The position numbers were made by a program, and so were the translations under genes. A stretch of DNA of 64,000 bases, taken from contig CAZOXM010000003.1 of assembly GCA_964583825.1 (NCBI GenBank), positions 1-64,000 on the forward strand, read 5' to 3'. This DNA comes from GCA-1730015 sp964583825. Its GTDB lineage: Bacteria; Pseudomonadota; Gammaproteobacteria; Granulosicoccales; Granulosicoccaceae. A model generated the notes under the pieces. That model saw nothing but the letters and a program-made list of their open reading frames with translations. It did no database searches and was not told the DNA's origin. The stretch's first letter is position 1. Each line of letters begins with the position of its first letter. Positions 25,504 through 35,041 of this stretch are shown piece after piece.

Positions 25504-27667
25504 CGAGCTCAAGTTCGATCCCCGCATGCAGAATCTGAAGTATCTCAAGCGGGTATTCGTCCTCGAACTGCTTCTGCAATAATCGCAAACTGCCACCGCC
25601 TTCCTCGTCGTGATCGAGCAGTTCCGCTTCGATCATTTCCCGCTCATGCTCGGTCAGACGTACTTCCACCAGATCAATTGCTGCTTCAATCGACAAGGCT
25701 CCTTCTCTGACGAGGTCTACCAGGGCAGCAATACAAACTGATCGTGTTACTTCCAGTTCAGTACACAGCCCGTTGAGATCATATTTATGCTGACTCAACA
25801 ATTGGCGCAAACGTGATTGATCAACTGTTTTTGATGTGGCAGTTTCGGTCGATTGACCGGTTAACACATCAAGAAAAATCTTCCCGTACTTTTCGAGTTT
25901 AGTAGCCCCCACTCCCGACACCGCCGCCATCGCTTTCATGGACGTTGGACGTTTTTCCATCATTTCCATGAGCGTCGCATCGTGAAAAATCACGTAGGCA
26001 GGCACGCTTTGCTCACTGGCTATTTGCCTGCGTGCTTCCCGCAGACGGTCCCAAAGTGCTTCGTCAGCTACTGACACGCCCGGAGATACGGCCCGTGTTT
26101 TGCGTCGTTTCGGCGGCGTTTTTTCGACCCTGAAGTAAACCCGCTCATCGCCCTTGAGCACCGGTCGCGCCGCTTCGGTCAGTCGGAGTCCACCTTTGCT
26201 GTCCAGATCGGTGGTCACGAAAGACCGGGCTATCATCTGCCTGAACACACTGCGCCAGGTATCGACATCGCAATCGCCGCCGATGCCGAATACGGACAGT
26301 TGGTCGTGGCCAAATTTTTTAATGCGCTGATCATCCTTTCCAACAAGCACTTCTATTACATAATTGGTCCCGAAACGCTGCCCCGTGCGATACACCGCGG
26401 ACAGCGCTTTGCGAGTGACCTCAGTCGCATCCCAGGTCTCGGGCGGTGACTCGCAGTTGTCACAGTTACCGCAACTACCTTCCAGTTTTTCACCGAAGTA
26501 ACCCAGTAGAATTCTGCGGCGGCATTCGGTGGACTCACAAAGACCGGACATAGCGGTGAGCTTATGTCGTTCCAGCCGAACCACATCAGCTGCTGCCTCA
26601 GACTGGTTTAGCCATTGCTGGAACAGAATGCTGTCCTGCAGGCCGTAGACCATCCAGGCGGTTGATGCCAAGCCATCGCGCCCGGCACGGCCGGTCTCCT
26701 GGTAGTAGGACTCGATACTGCGCGGCATATCCAGATGCGCCACATAGCGTACATCCGGCTTGTCGATACCCATACCGAAAGCCACCGTTGCAACAACAAT
26801 GACATTTTCCTCTCGGATAAAACGGTTCATATTATGCCGCCGCTCTTCGGACGACATACCGGCATGATAAGCGAGCGCATTCAGATCCTGAGCCCGAAGA
26901 TAGTCAGCAATTTGCTCTGTCTTCTTTCTCGACTGACAGTAAACAATACCCGCTGCCTGCGGATATTCGTTATGAATGAACTGCAGCAACTGACGACGTG
27001 GATTGTCTTTCAGTTCGATGCGGTACTGTATGTTGGGTCGATCAAAGCTGCTGATAAAAACTTCTGCATTCGACAGACGAAGATGACGACGGATGTCTGC
27101 GCGCGTATTTTCATCAGCAGTTGCCGTGAGCGCTATCCGCGGTATAGTCGGGAACTGGTCAATCAGTGCTGACAGCGCTGTGTACTCGGGTCGGAAATCG
27201 TGACCCCATTGCGAAACACAGTGCGCCTCATCAATCGCCAGCAGGGAGATCTGCATCCGGGAGAGCAGGTCCAGCCCGCTTTCGGACAGTAGTCGTTCGG
27301 GTGCGAGATACAACAGATCGAGTTCCCCGTCTACGGCAGCACGTTGCACCGCCTCCTGTTCGCTTGCAGATAACGTGGAGTTGAGAAAGGCGGCCCGGAT
27401 ACCATTCTGAGTGAGCTGTTGAACCTGATCCTGCATCAGCGCGATCAGTGGCGAGACCACCAGTGCACAGCCTTCGCGGACCAGCGCAGGTATCTGATAA
27501 CACAGACTTTTGCCCCCGCCGGTCGGCATCAGCACCAACGCATTACTGCCATTGACCAGGTGCAGCACAATATCCAGCTGCTGCCCCCTGAACTGCTCGT
27601 AACCAAAGTGACTGCGTAAACACTCGGTAACGTTTTTTACTTCAATTTTAGACTGCTGGTTTCTCAA
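25490..27667 (-). CDS. recQ: ATP-dependent DNA helicase RecQ
   Basis: This 3'-5' DNA helicase acts in recombination and replication-fork repair. It is 725 aa, longer than the 609-aa E. coli enzyme. Motif I is MPTGGGKSLCYQIP (K53), motif II DEAH (146-149) in AIDEAHCVSQWGHDFRP, and motif VI YYQETGRAGRDG. The RecQ-Ct zinc cysteines are in CRRRILLGYFGE to CGNCDNC (about 380-400), followed by the winged-helix RQC domain, an HRDC domain (about 535-605) and an extra C-terminal helical region of about 110 residues with acidic DHDEEGGG. The only available N-terminal start is TTG at 27667, so the exact start is uncertain. Confidence 0.94.
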   Translation of the reverse strand: MRNQQSKIEVKNVTECLRSHFGYEQFRGQQLDIVLHLVNGSNALVLMPTGGGKSLCYQIPALVREGCALVVSPLIALMQDQVQQLTQNGIRAAFLNSTLSASEQEAVQRAAVDGELDLLYLAPERLLSESGLDLLSRMQISLLAIDEAHCVSQWGHDFRPEYTALSALIDQFPTIPRIALTATADENTRADIRRHLRLSNAEVFISSFDRPNIQYRIELKDNPRRQLLQFIHNEYPQAAGIVYCQSRKKTEQIADYLRAQDLNALAYHAGMSSEERRHNMNRFIREENVIVVATVAFGMGIDKPDVRYVAHLDMPRSIESYYQETGRAGRDGLASTAWMVYGLQDSILFQQWLNQSEAAADVVRLERHKLTAMSGLCESTECRRRILLGYFGEKLEGSCGNCDNCESPPETWDATEVTRKALSAVYRTGQRFGTNYVIEVLVGKDDQRIKKFGHDQLSVFGIGGDCDVDTWRSVFRQMIARSFVTTDLDSKGGLRLTEAARPVLKGDERVYFRVEKTPPKRRKTRAVSPGVSVADEALWDRLREARRQIASEQSVPAYVIFHDATLMEMMEKRPTSMKAMAAVSGVGATKLEKYGKIFLDVLTGQSTETATSKTVDQSRLRQLLSQHKYDLNGLCTELEVTRSVCIAALVDLVREGALSIEAAIDLVEVRLTEHEREMIEAELLDHDEEGGGSLRLLQKQFEDEYPLEILQILHAGIELELANSG

Positions 27668-27781
27668 GTTAGCCGGCGCTCCACCGATAACGGGCCATCG
27701 TTACAGCGCCATTGTAGCGGTCCTGACCGACAGCTTCACAACTTTCGCGCAGTAGTGGAACACAACTCAAAGGCCCGATAA

Positions 27782-29473
27782 ATGAGAGTTTTGTCGCACC
27801 TGCAGAGCGTCACCGCATCTCTGGCTGCCGCGCTGATCGTCGGCGCATGCAGCGGTGAAGACACCCGCTTTTCCGCACCCGGCATCGATACCGGCAGCGC
27901 CAGCACCGGCTATACCGACACGCAGAACATACCCGCACTGGGTGCGGCGCTGGCGGGACCGCTCGATGACGATTTCGAGGCTGTGCGTTTCCTCCACCGG
28001 GCATCCTTTGGCCCGACAAACGACAGCATCGACGCGCTGCGCCGGGACGGCATATCCACCTACATTGAACAACAAATGCAAATGGCACCAACCTTCCTGT
28101 TGCCGCTTACGCGCGCGCGCAGCGAACCAAGGTGGCTGGAACATATAAACAGTTGGTTTAAAAACAGCGTCAATGCACCGGATCAACTCCGGCAACGGGT
28201 CGCATTTGCACTGTCACAATTTTTTGTTGTCTCAGGTGAAGGAGAACTTGGGCAACACCCTGCTGCACTGGCAAATTACTACGACCTTTTAATCGCCGGA
28301 AGCTTCGGTAATTTCCGCGACCTGCTCGAACAAATCACCCTGAGCCCGGTGATGGGCAACTACCTGAGTATGAAGGGCAATCAGAAATCAAACCCCGAAG
28401 CCAATATACGCCCCGATGAAAATTATGCCAGAGAACTGCTGCAGCTTTTTTCTATTGGACTGGTGAAGCTAAACCTAAACGGCACCGAGATTGTCGACGA
28501 AAACGAAATACCCGTGCCCACATACGATCAGGAGATCGTCGAGAACTTCGCCCGTGTGTTCACCGGCTGGCACTTTAAGAATGTGGATAACTGGGACTAT
28601 CCGTCAGTGGAAGACTGGTTCAGCCCGATGGAGCCCTATGAACACAAGCATGACACGGGTGAGAAGACTTTGCTTAACGGCATGGTTCTGCCGGCGGGTC
28701 AAACTGCCCGGCAGGATCTCGATGCCGCACTGGACAATATTGTTAACCACCCGAATGTCGGACCATTTGTCAGTAAACATCTCATTCGACAGCTGGTTAC
28801 CAGCAACCCGTCACCCGCCTATGTCGAGCGTGTCGCCACCGTATTCAATCGCGACAGCAACGGCCAGCGAGGCAATCTGGCAGCGGTAGTCGCCACCCTG
28901 TTGCTGGACGAAGAAGCCGTTCATGGATACGACAACAATCCCACGCACTTCGGCAAGTTGCGCGAGCCTCTGGTGCGCCTGGTATCACTGTGGCGCGGTT
29001 TCGACGGCAACCCCGATCATCCGCAGTTTGACTACGCATGGATAAACAATCGGCTGGCACAGGCGCCGTTGCAATCACCCTCGGTATTTAACTTTTTCTC
29101 ACCGGACTACAGTCAGCCCGGCATGCTGCGCGATCAGGGACTGGTGTCACCCGAATTCCAGATTCACAACGAAAGCTCCATGGTGTCCATTACCAGCACG
29201 TTGCTGGCGCACTCGATCTGGCGCAACAATGTATCCGATGCCGACCCGTCAATGGCACCGGTCGATATTTCACCGCTGATGAAAATGGATGGTGATCCGG
29301 CAGCACAGTTTGACTATCTAAGTCGCCTGACACTGAGCAAACCACTGAGCGCGGGCCTGCGCAGGCAGGCGCTGTATCTGCTCGATCAACGCAAAAACGC
29401 AAACGCACAGATTCGCGCCGAGGAATTGTTGTTTCTCTTTTTGAGCTCACCGGAAGCAGCAGTCCAGAGATAA
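27782..29473 (+). CDS. DUF1800 family secreted protein
   Basis: This 563-aa protein has an N-terminal signal of the lipoprotein type (LAAALIVGACSGED; possible lipidation Cys near 23). The DUF1800 core follows: FLHRASFGPTNDSIDALRRDG, AFALSQFFVVS, NYLSMKGNQKSNPEANIRPDENYARELLQLFSIG (about 195-230), ARVFTGW, HKHDTGEKTLLNG and FNFFSPDY. The family's role is unknown, but members are regularly paired with DUF1501 proteins, as here (6-bp gap to the next gene). It is probably periplasmic or at the cell surface. Confidence 0.92.
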   Translation: MRVLSHLQSVTASLAAALIVGACSGEDTRFSAPGIDTGSASTGYTDTQNIPALGAALAGPLDDDFEAVRFLHRASFGPTNDSIDALRRDGISTYIEQQMQMAPTFLLPLTRARSEPRWLEHINSWFKNSVNAPDQLRQRVAFALSQFFVVSGEGELGQHPAALANYYDLLIAGSFGNFRDLLEQITLSPVMGNYLSMKGNQKSNPEANIRPDENYARELLQLFSIGLVKLNLNGTEIVDENEIPVPTYDQEIVENFARVFTGWHFKNVDNWDYPSVEDWFSPMEPYEHKHDTGEKTLLNGMVLPAGQTARQDLDAALDNIVNHPNVGPFVSKHLIRQLVTSNPSPAYVERVATVFNRDSNGQRGNLAAVVATLLLDEEAVHGYDNNPTHFGKLREPLVRLVSLWRGFDGNPDHPQFDYAWINNRLAQAPLQSPSVFNFFSPDYSQPGMLRDQGLVSPEFQIHNESSMVSITSTLLAHSIWRNNVSDADPSMAPVDISPLMKMDGDPAAQFDYLSRLTLSKPLSAGLRRQALYLLDQRKNANAQIRAEELLFLFLSSPEAAVQR

Positions 29474-29478
29474 CCACT

Positions 29479-30834
29479 ATGAACAATGACAACCGTCGTA
29501 AATTTCTGAAGCTGGGCTGCCGAACCATTCTGGGTGCGGGGCTGCTGGCGAGCAACGCGTCGAGACTGGCCAACGCGCAGACCGGTGACCACTACCGTGC
29601 GCTGGTTTGCATTAACCTCAATGGCGGTAACGACGGTTTTAACATGCTCGCACCCGCAACCGGTGCGGCCTATCGGGAATACAAAGCAGGTCGGGGTCAT
29701 CTGGCGATAGGTGAGGCCGATCTGATGCGGCTTGCGCCGACTACTGCCAATACCACTCCCGTTGGTCTTAACCCGCACATGGCTGAGTTGATCCCTCTTT
29801 TTGAACGCGGGCAACTCGCATTTCAGGCCAATATAGGCACACTGGTGGAACCCGCCACTCCGGACGATGTGCGCAACGAAAGCGTTCGTCTGCCCGAACA
29901 ACTGTTCTCACACCACGATCAGGCGCGCCAGTGGCAAAAGCTGGATCACCACCACCACTGGAACAGTGGCTGGGGCGCGCGAGCCGCCGATATCTTCGCA
30001 GCACAACAGCCACACCCGAATCTCGCTGCGGTGAGTCTGGTAGGCAGCAATGAATGGCAGGCTGGTGGTGAACAGGCCGCATTCACGATCAGCAGTGAAG
30101 GGGTTTCGTCTTACGCGGGTATGGAGGATATGTCCGAGGACAGCTGGCAGCTGCCCAGAAGACAGGCATTTATCGAGTTGCTGCATCACGAGTACAGCAA
30201 TGTGTTCGAGCGCTCGTACGCTGAGTTGCAATCACGAGCGCTGGTATTATCAACCAATGTCGGGGCTGCACTTGATCGCTTCGGCGAATTACAGACACCG
30301 GTACCGCAAGACAATCGTCTCGCTGAACAACTTGCGATGGTGGCAAAGCTTATAGCCATCAAAGACGAGTTCAGAATGAACCGACAGTTGTTCTACGTTG
30401 ATCTGCACGGCTTTGACACACACGACGATCAGTTAAAGGTACAGCCTTATTTATATCAGCAAATTGCCGAGGCACTGGCGTTCTTTCACCGGGCACTTGG
30501 CGAGCTAAACCAACTCGACAACGTCACCAGTTTTACCACCTCCGATTTTGGCCGCACCGTATCAGGTAATGGTGACGGTACCGATCACGGCTGGGGCAAT
30601 CATCATATTGTGATGGGTGGCGCAGTCCACGGAGCGGATGTATACGGTACGATGCCGCGCCTGACGGTTAATGGTTTGGAAGATTATCGAAACGGCAGGA
30701 TCGTCCCGACCACCTCTGTCAGCCAGTATGCAGCAACGCATCTGCGCTGGCTCGGACTTGGTGAAAGCGATATTGATCAGCTGCTGCCATCACTGAAAAA
30801 CTTCACAGCACGCGATCTGGGCTATTACGGCTGA
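29479..30834 (+). CDS. DUF1501 family protein, Tat-exported
   Basis: This 451-aa protein starts MNNDNRRKFLKLGCRT, with a twin-arginine motif RRKFLK at 6-11, a hydrophobic stretch and cleavage near ANAQ. The DUF1501 core, related in fold to sulfatases/alkaline-phosphatase-like proteins, shows CINLNGGNDGFNMLAP, the D-L-H-G-F-D-T-H-D-D motif around 305, and TTSDFGRTVSGNGDGTDHGWGNH (about 355). These His/Asp residues probably bind metal. It forms an operon with the DUF1800 gene 6 bp upstream. Biochemical activity is not established for the family. Confidence 0.92.
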   Translation: MNNDNRRKFLKLGCRTILGAGLLASNASRLANAQTGDHYRALVCINLNGGNDGFNMLAPATGAAYREYKAGRGHLAIGEADLMRLAPTTANTTPVGLNPHMAELIPLFERGQLAFQANIGTLVEPATPDDVRNESVRLPEQLFSHHDQARQWQKLDHHHHWNSGWGARAADIFAAQQPHPNLAAVSLVGSNEWQAGGEQAAFTISSEGVSSYAGMEDMSEDSWQLPRRQAFIELLHHEYSNVFERSYAELQSRALVLSTNVGAALDRFGELQTPVPQDNRLAEQLAMVAKLIAIKDEFRMNRQLFYVDLHGFDTHDDQLKVQPYLYQQIAEALAFFHRALGELNQLDNVTSFTTSDFGRTVSGNGDGTDHGWGNHHIVMGGAVHGADVYGTMPRLTVNGLEDYRNGRIVPTTSVSQYAATHLRWLGLGESDIDQLLPSLKNFTARDLGYYG

Positions 30835-30853
30835 CAAACTGCGCACAACCGTA

Positions 30854-32659
30854 TCAGCCATCTTCACTCTGCTGCATATCCCACAACCTGCGATACAGGC
30901 CATCGCGACGCAGTAGTTCACTGTGAGTACCGGTCTCGGTGATAACACCGTCATCAAGAACGACAATCCGGTCTGCATCAACGATGGTGGATAAGCGGTG
31001 GGCAATGACCAGCGTTGTGGCATTTTTTGACGCAGCATTCAGCGCTTTTAATATGTTCTGCTCCGAACGACTGTCGAGACTTGAAGTCGCTTCATCGAAA
31101 ACAATAATCCTCGGCGCTTTGAGGATGACTCTGGCTATGGCAAGGCGCTGCTTTTCGCCACCGGACAGCTTGAGTCCGCGCTCGCCTACCACGGTATCAA
31201 GTCCATCCGGCAACCGCCCAAGCAAGCCCGTTAAATCCGCACTGTTGGCCGCTGCCAGTATTTCATCGTCGTTGGCCTGTGGATTTGCATAGCCGATGTT
31301 ATAACGGATTGTGTTGTTAAACAGAACGGTATCCTGGGGTACTATCCCGATAACTTTGCGCAGGCTTGCCTGTGTGCATTGCACCAGTGACTGATTATCA
31401 ATCCTGATTTCGCCACCCGTTACCTCGTAAAAGCGAAACAACAATCGCACAAGAGTCGATTTGCCCGACCCGGAAGGTCCGACTACGGCGACCTTTTCTC
31501 CCGGTTCAAGTTTAAAACTGATTGCGCGCAGAATAGGGCGATCTTCGTTGTAATGAAAGCTCACATCGTCAAACGAAATCGCACCCTGGGAGACGCTCAG
31601 GTCTGCAGCATCGGGCCGATCATTTATTTCGGGCTCGCGTTCCAGCAGCTTAATCACCAGATCCATATCTGCCAGGGAGTACTGCAGCGATCGATAAACC
31701 GAGCCAAGGATGCTCAGCGGTATAAACAACTGCAGCATCATTGCGTTAATCAGGACTAGATCGCCAATGGTGATTTCACCGGCGGCAACATCCGCGGCGG
31801 CAATAATCATGATAATCGTCACGCCGATCGTCACGATGGCACCCTGCCCGAAATTCAGTGCTGAAAGGCTGATCTGGGTTTTCTGACCGGCCGCACCCCA
31901 CAACGTGAGTTGTTCGTTGTAGTTCTCAACCTCAAGCGCTTCATTGTTAAAGTACTTGACGGTCTCGTAGTTCAGCAGACTATCTACAGCACGACCGTTC
32001 GCAGCGCTGTCGTGCTTGTTCATTTCATGCCGAAAACCCATTCGCCATTGACTCATCAACAGAGTAAACCCGACATAGCAAAGCACCGTTGCCATGATCA
32101 CCACCATTAGTATTGAGTCGTAGCGATACAGCAGGATGCCACCGACCAGCAGGAATTCAGCAATCGTCGGCAGTATGCTGAATACCACCAGGTTTAAAAC
32201 AGAGGCCAGACTGCGCGTCCCACGCTCGAGGTCTCTTGATATGCCACCCGTGTTTCTCTCCAGATGAAACCTCAGCGACAGCTTGTGAAGGTGCGTGAGT
32301 ACATCGACTGCCATCTGATGCATGGCGCTGTAGCGCACTCTGGAAAAGAGGATATCGCGCAACTCGCTAAACAGACCACTGGCCAGGCGGAGCGCACCGT
32401 AGCCAATCAGCAGTGCCAGCGGAATAGACAAAGCGAGGTTGGCAGCGAGCTGCCCATCACTCTGCTGATCGAGGGAGTCGATAATCTCCTTCAATACAAG
32501 CGGTGTACAAACCGTCGCGAACTTGCCCAGCAGCAGACAAGCCAGCGCCACTGAAACACGCTTGCTGTAACGCCAGACATAGGGAGAGAGTTTGGTCAGA
32601 TTCGCAAAATCATTGCGATCCTGATGCGGCAGTTCGTCACCACGGGAGTAACTACGCAC
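30854..32659 (-). CDS. Atm1-type ABC transporter (permease-ATPase fusion)
   Basis: This 601-aa half-transporter has six N-terminal membrane helices (about 35-310) and a C-terminal ATPase. Walker A is VGPSGSGKSTLVRLL (about 392), the Q-loop is in IGIVPQDTVLFN, the signature is LSGGEKQRLAIARV and Walker B is RIIVFDEATSSLDS, with a His switch in VIAHRLST. The permease carries the Atm1 hallmarks NRAVDSLLNYETVKYFNNE-like (NGRAVDSLLNYETVKYF) and RNTGGISRDLERGTR. Family members export glutathione-linked metal or sulfur compounds and matter for Fe-S or heavy-metal homeostasis. The start is GTG. It is convergent with the DUF1501 gene. Confidence 0.92.
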   Translation of the reverse strand: MRSYSRGDELPHQDRNDFANLTKLSPYVWRYSKRVSVALACLLLGKFATVCTPLVLKEIIDSLDQQSDGQLAANLALSIPLALLIGYGALRLASGLFSELRDILFSRVRYSAMHQMAVDVLTHLHKLSLRFHLERNTGGISRDLERGTRSLASVLNLVVFSILPTIAEFLLVGGILLYRYDSILMVVIMATVLCYVGFTLLMSQWRMGFRHEMNKHDSAANGRAVDSLLNYETVKYFNNEALEVENYNEQLTLWGAAGQKTQISLSALNFGQGAIVTIGVTIIMIIAAADVAAGEITIGDLVLINAMMLQLFIPLSILGSVYRSLQYSLADMDLVIKLLEREPEINDRPDAADLSVSQGAISFDDVSFHYNEDRPILRAISFKLEPGEKVAVVGPSGSGKSTLVRLLFRFYEVTGGEIRIDNQSLVQCTQASLRKVIGIVPQDTVLFNNTIRYNIGYANPQANDDEILAAANSADLTGLLGRLPDGLDTVVGERGLKLSGGEKQRLAIARVILKAPRIIVFDEATSSLDSRSEQNILKALNAASKNATTLVIAHRLSTIVDADRIVVLDDGVITETGTHSELLRRDGLYRRLWDMQQSEDG

Positions 32660-32775
32660 GGTGGATAGATATAGAGTTAAGCGGTTTGATAAGAGACGTA
32701 CCTGACTACGGCTGGCAAGTGCACCGGATTTCAGTAACTATAGCAGGCACACAACTATAAATACGATATCAGCTT

Positions 32776-33717
32776 ATGGCAGAGATCAGCTTCTACTCAA
32801 AAGATGAAAGCGCCATTGAGGTTTTACACTTACTGCAGCGCAAACTCCCGCAACATCAAATTATGGGGTGGCCCGTACCCGAAAAGTCCGTCGCCAGTCT
32901 GAGCTATGCGATTTGCTGGCATCCGCCGGATGATTTTTTCCGCAATAACTGCGAATTAAAAGCCATTTTCTCACTGGCGGCCGGAGTGGATCACCTGCTG
33001 CAACACCCGGGACTGCCAGAGTCAGTGCCGATCGTGCGACTGACCGACGCCGGCATGGGCGACAAGATTGCCGAGTACGTGCACTACGGCGTGCTGAGAG
33101 CACACCGTCAATTTGACATCTACCGAACCCAGCAGCGCGACGCCTGCTGGCAACCTCAGCCAGACCGCCATGCCTCGGACTACAAAGTCGGAGTACTGGG
33201 CTGTGGCGTAATCGGTCAGACGGTGGCAAAACGGTTGCATCTGGCCGGCTATCAAGTCAGTGCTTTTAAGCGAAATCCAATGACACACGATTTACCTTTT
33301 CCGGTCATGTGGGGTGAACCCCGCGACTTTCTACGTCAGCTCGATGTCCTTGTCGCGGTGTTGCCGCTGACCACCGAGACCACCGGCATCATCGATTCGG
33401 AATTTCTGGCACAGCTGCCTGCAGGGGCGCACTTTATTAACGTGGGCAGAGGCGATCACGTGGTCGAGGACGATCTGTTGCGGGCGCTCGACAGCGGGCA
33501 GTTATCCTCCGCGCTGCTGGATGTTTGCGTCGATGAACCACTGCCCGAAAGCCACCCATTCTGGCGCCACAAAAAGGTGGTCATCACACCACACGTGGCG
33601 GGCCCGACGCAGGTCGATCAGTCTGTCGGGCAAATTGTGGAATCGATCAAATGGCTCGAAGCGGGGGGCCTGATCGGCGACCTTGATGGTCTGGTAGACA
33701 AAAGCAGCGGCTATTAA
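32776..33717 (+). CDS. Glyoxylate/hydroxypyruvate reductase A-like D-2-hydroxyacid dehydrogenase
   Basis: This 313-aa protein of the GhrA branch has its NAD(P)-binding motif in VGVLGCGVIGQTVAKRL (about 137-153). The catalytic Arg is in FINVGRGDHVVEDDLLRAL (about 219-238), the Glu in DVCVDEPLPESHPFW, and the His in ITPHVAGPT (about 272). Members reduce glyoxylate and hydroxypyruvate to glycolate and glycerate using NADPH. It is divergent from the Atm1-like transporter and followed by a terminator. Confidence 0.88.
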   Translation: MAEISFYSKDESAIEVLHLLQRKLPQHQIMGWPVPEKSVASLSYAICWHPPDDFFRNNCELKAIFSLAAGVDHLLQHPGLPESVPIVRLTDAGMGDKIAEYVHYGVLRAHRQFDIYRTQQRDACWQPQPDRHASDYKVGVLGCGVIGQTVAKRLHLAGYQVSAFKRNPMTHDLPFPVMWGEPRDFLRQLDVLVAVLPLTTETTGIIDSEFLAQLPAGAHFINVGRGDHVVEDDLLRALDSGQLSSALLDVCVDEPLPESHPFWRHKKVVITPHVAGPTQVDQSVGQIVESIKWLEAGGLIGDLDGLVDKSSGY

Positions 33718-33745
33718 AAAAAACGACGCCGAAGCGCCGTTTTTT
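33718..33745. terminator. Bidirectional terminator between convergent genes
   Basis: The stem AAAAAACG-x-CGC / GCG-x-CGTTTTTT has loop CGAA and one A/C mismatch. The A-tract on one side and T-tract on the other allow termination in both directions between the GhrA-like gene and aqpZ. Confidence 0.88.
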
Positions 33746-33768
33746 ACCACTGTAACAAGCCTGACGAT

Positions 33769-34644
33769 TTAGTAGCGATCGTCTCGATAATCGCGGTATT
33801 CACCACGATAATCGTCGCGATACTCACCACGGTCGCGATACTCACCACGGTCGCGATATTCACCACGATCGCGATACTCTTGCTCGCGGACTTCTACGCG
33901 CTCGCGAGCAGCCGGCTCTGCCGGTGCAGCACCAGAGACAATCAAGCGGTAGATAATGGCACCGAGCACCGCACCGACGATAGGTGCAATCCAGAATACC
34001 GGAAGCTGAGTCACCAGCCAGTCGTCACCACCACCGAAGAAGCGTGAGACCAGCGCCGGACCAGTACTACGTGCCGGATTGACAGAAGTATTGGAGACTG
34101 GAATGGAGATCAGGTGGATCAGTGTCAGACCCAGACCAATGGCGATCGGTGCAAAGCCCGCTGGTGCACGCTCGTCAGTCGCACCCATGATGATGATAAG
34201 GAAGAAAGCAGTCATGATCACTTCCATCACAATCACCGCTTCCATGCTGAACTTACCTGGTGAATTTTCACCGTAGCCGTTGGATGCGAGTGTTTTTACG
34301 GCCTCACTGGCAATGCCGTCCATGAACCAGAACAGGACAAAAGCGGCTGCGATGGCACCCAGCACCTGAAATACAATGTACGGTATCAGGTGACCGAAAC
34401 CAAACCGTCCACCGACCCAGAGACCGATTGATACGGCAGGATTGAAGTGGCCGCCGGAGACGTGACCAACCGCATATGCCATGGTCATTACCGTCAGACC
34501 AAACGCGAATGAAACGCCGACAAGGCCAATATTGATCCCTATATCGTTCATAAAGGTGGCAGCAAACACCGCGCTACCACAGCCCCCTAGCACAAGCCAG
34601 AAGGTGCCGAAAAACTCGGCAAGATATTTATTGTGAAAATGCAT
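33769..34644 (-). CDS. aqpZ: Aquaporin Z-like water channel with a repetitive charged C-terminal tail
   Basis: This 291-aa MIP channel has six membrane helices. The two NPA boxes are HFNPAVSIGLWVG (about 66) and SVNPARSTGPAL (about 195); the Arg after the second NPA is the selectivity-filter Arg. The channel core (about 240 aa) is like AqpZ, which conducts water. The C-terminus extends about 45 residues beyond the core and consists of repeated EYRDRG units ending YRDYRDDRY, a highly charged tyrosine-rich tail in the cytoplasm. Start supported by AAGGAAATTCTG before the ATG. The tail is not typical of AqpZ; its role is unknown. Confidence 0.93.
   Translation of the reverse strand: MHFHNKYLAEFFGTFWLVLGGCGSAVFAATFMNDIGINIGLVGVSFAFGLTVMTMAYAVGHVSGGHFNPAVSIGLWVGGRFGFGHLIPYIVFQVLGAIAAAFVLFWFMDGIASEAVKTLASNGYGENSPGKFSMEAVIVMEVIMTAFFLIIIMGATDERAPAGFAPIAIGLGLTLIHLISIPVSNTSVNPARSTGPALVSRFFGGGDDWLVTQLPVFWIAPIVGAVLGAIIYRLIVSGAAPAEPAARERVEVREQEYRDRGEYRDRGEYRDRGEYRDDYRGEYRDYRDDRY
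33797..33874 (-). repeat. 18-bp tandem repeats encoding the EYRDRG tail
   Basis: Two identical units TACTCACCACGGTCGCGA (33821..33838 and 33839..33856) are followed by a two-mismatch copy (33857..33874) and preceded by a 24-bp variant unit (33797..33820) that carries a 6-bp insertion. All lie in frame within the aquaporin gene. Confidence 0.9.
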
Positions 34645-35041
34645 CAGAATTTCCTTTGTTAATTGAGTGAAGCTATGTAGTTATTATTTTATTCACGAAT
34701 TTACCGGAGGAGCACTGACCGCTCCTACACCAGGGGATAGGCGCCGGCAACTCCTGTTCTTCTCGCAGCTGCATAATAGCCAGCGAAAAACCAAACTCCA
34801 ATACGGTTCCGTAAACCTTTGTAAATGTAACGCCGGGATTCGGTCGGTATCACCGTACCATTACGTGCAAAAACGCATTCTGACAGAGAAAGGCGATTAT
34901 TAGGTAATATTCTGGAGCGGGCGGCACAATTGTCAATTTTCGCAACTGATCATTTCGGACGCATTGGTTATACTCGCCCGAATTCAGGCTCACTGGAGCC
35001 AGACAGACTGCAGCCAGTACTGTGAGTCGTTGGAGACCGTT
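34645..35041. other. Intergenic region between aqpZ and the TIM-barrel gene, with a possible promoter
   Basis: These nearly 400 bp hold no convincing gene. A TATACT at 34968..34973 resembles a -10 box with a poor -35 about 16 bp upstream. It would give a roughly 60-nt leader for the TTG start at 35042 and speaks against starting translation at the in-frame TTG at 34964. Nothing else is evident. Confidence 0.35.

Noticed and set aside
33797..33874. CRISPR-like array in the aquaporin gene
   Set aside because: The units are contiguous 18-bp in-frame coding repeats without spacers, and no cas genes are present.
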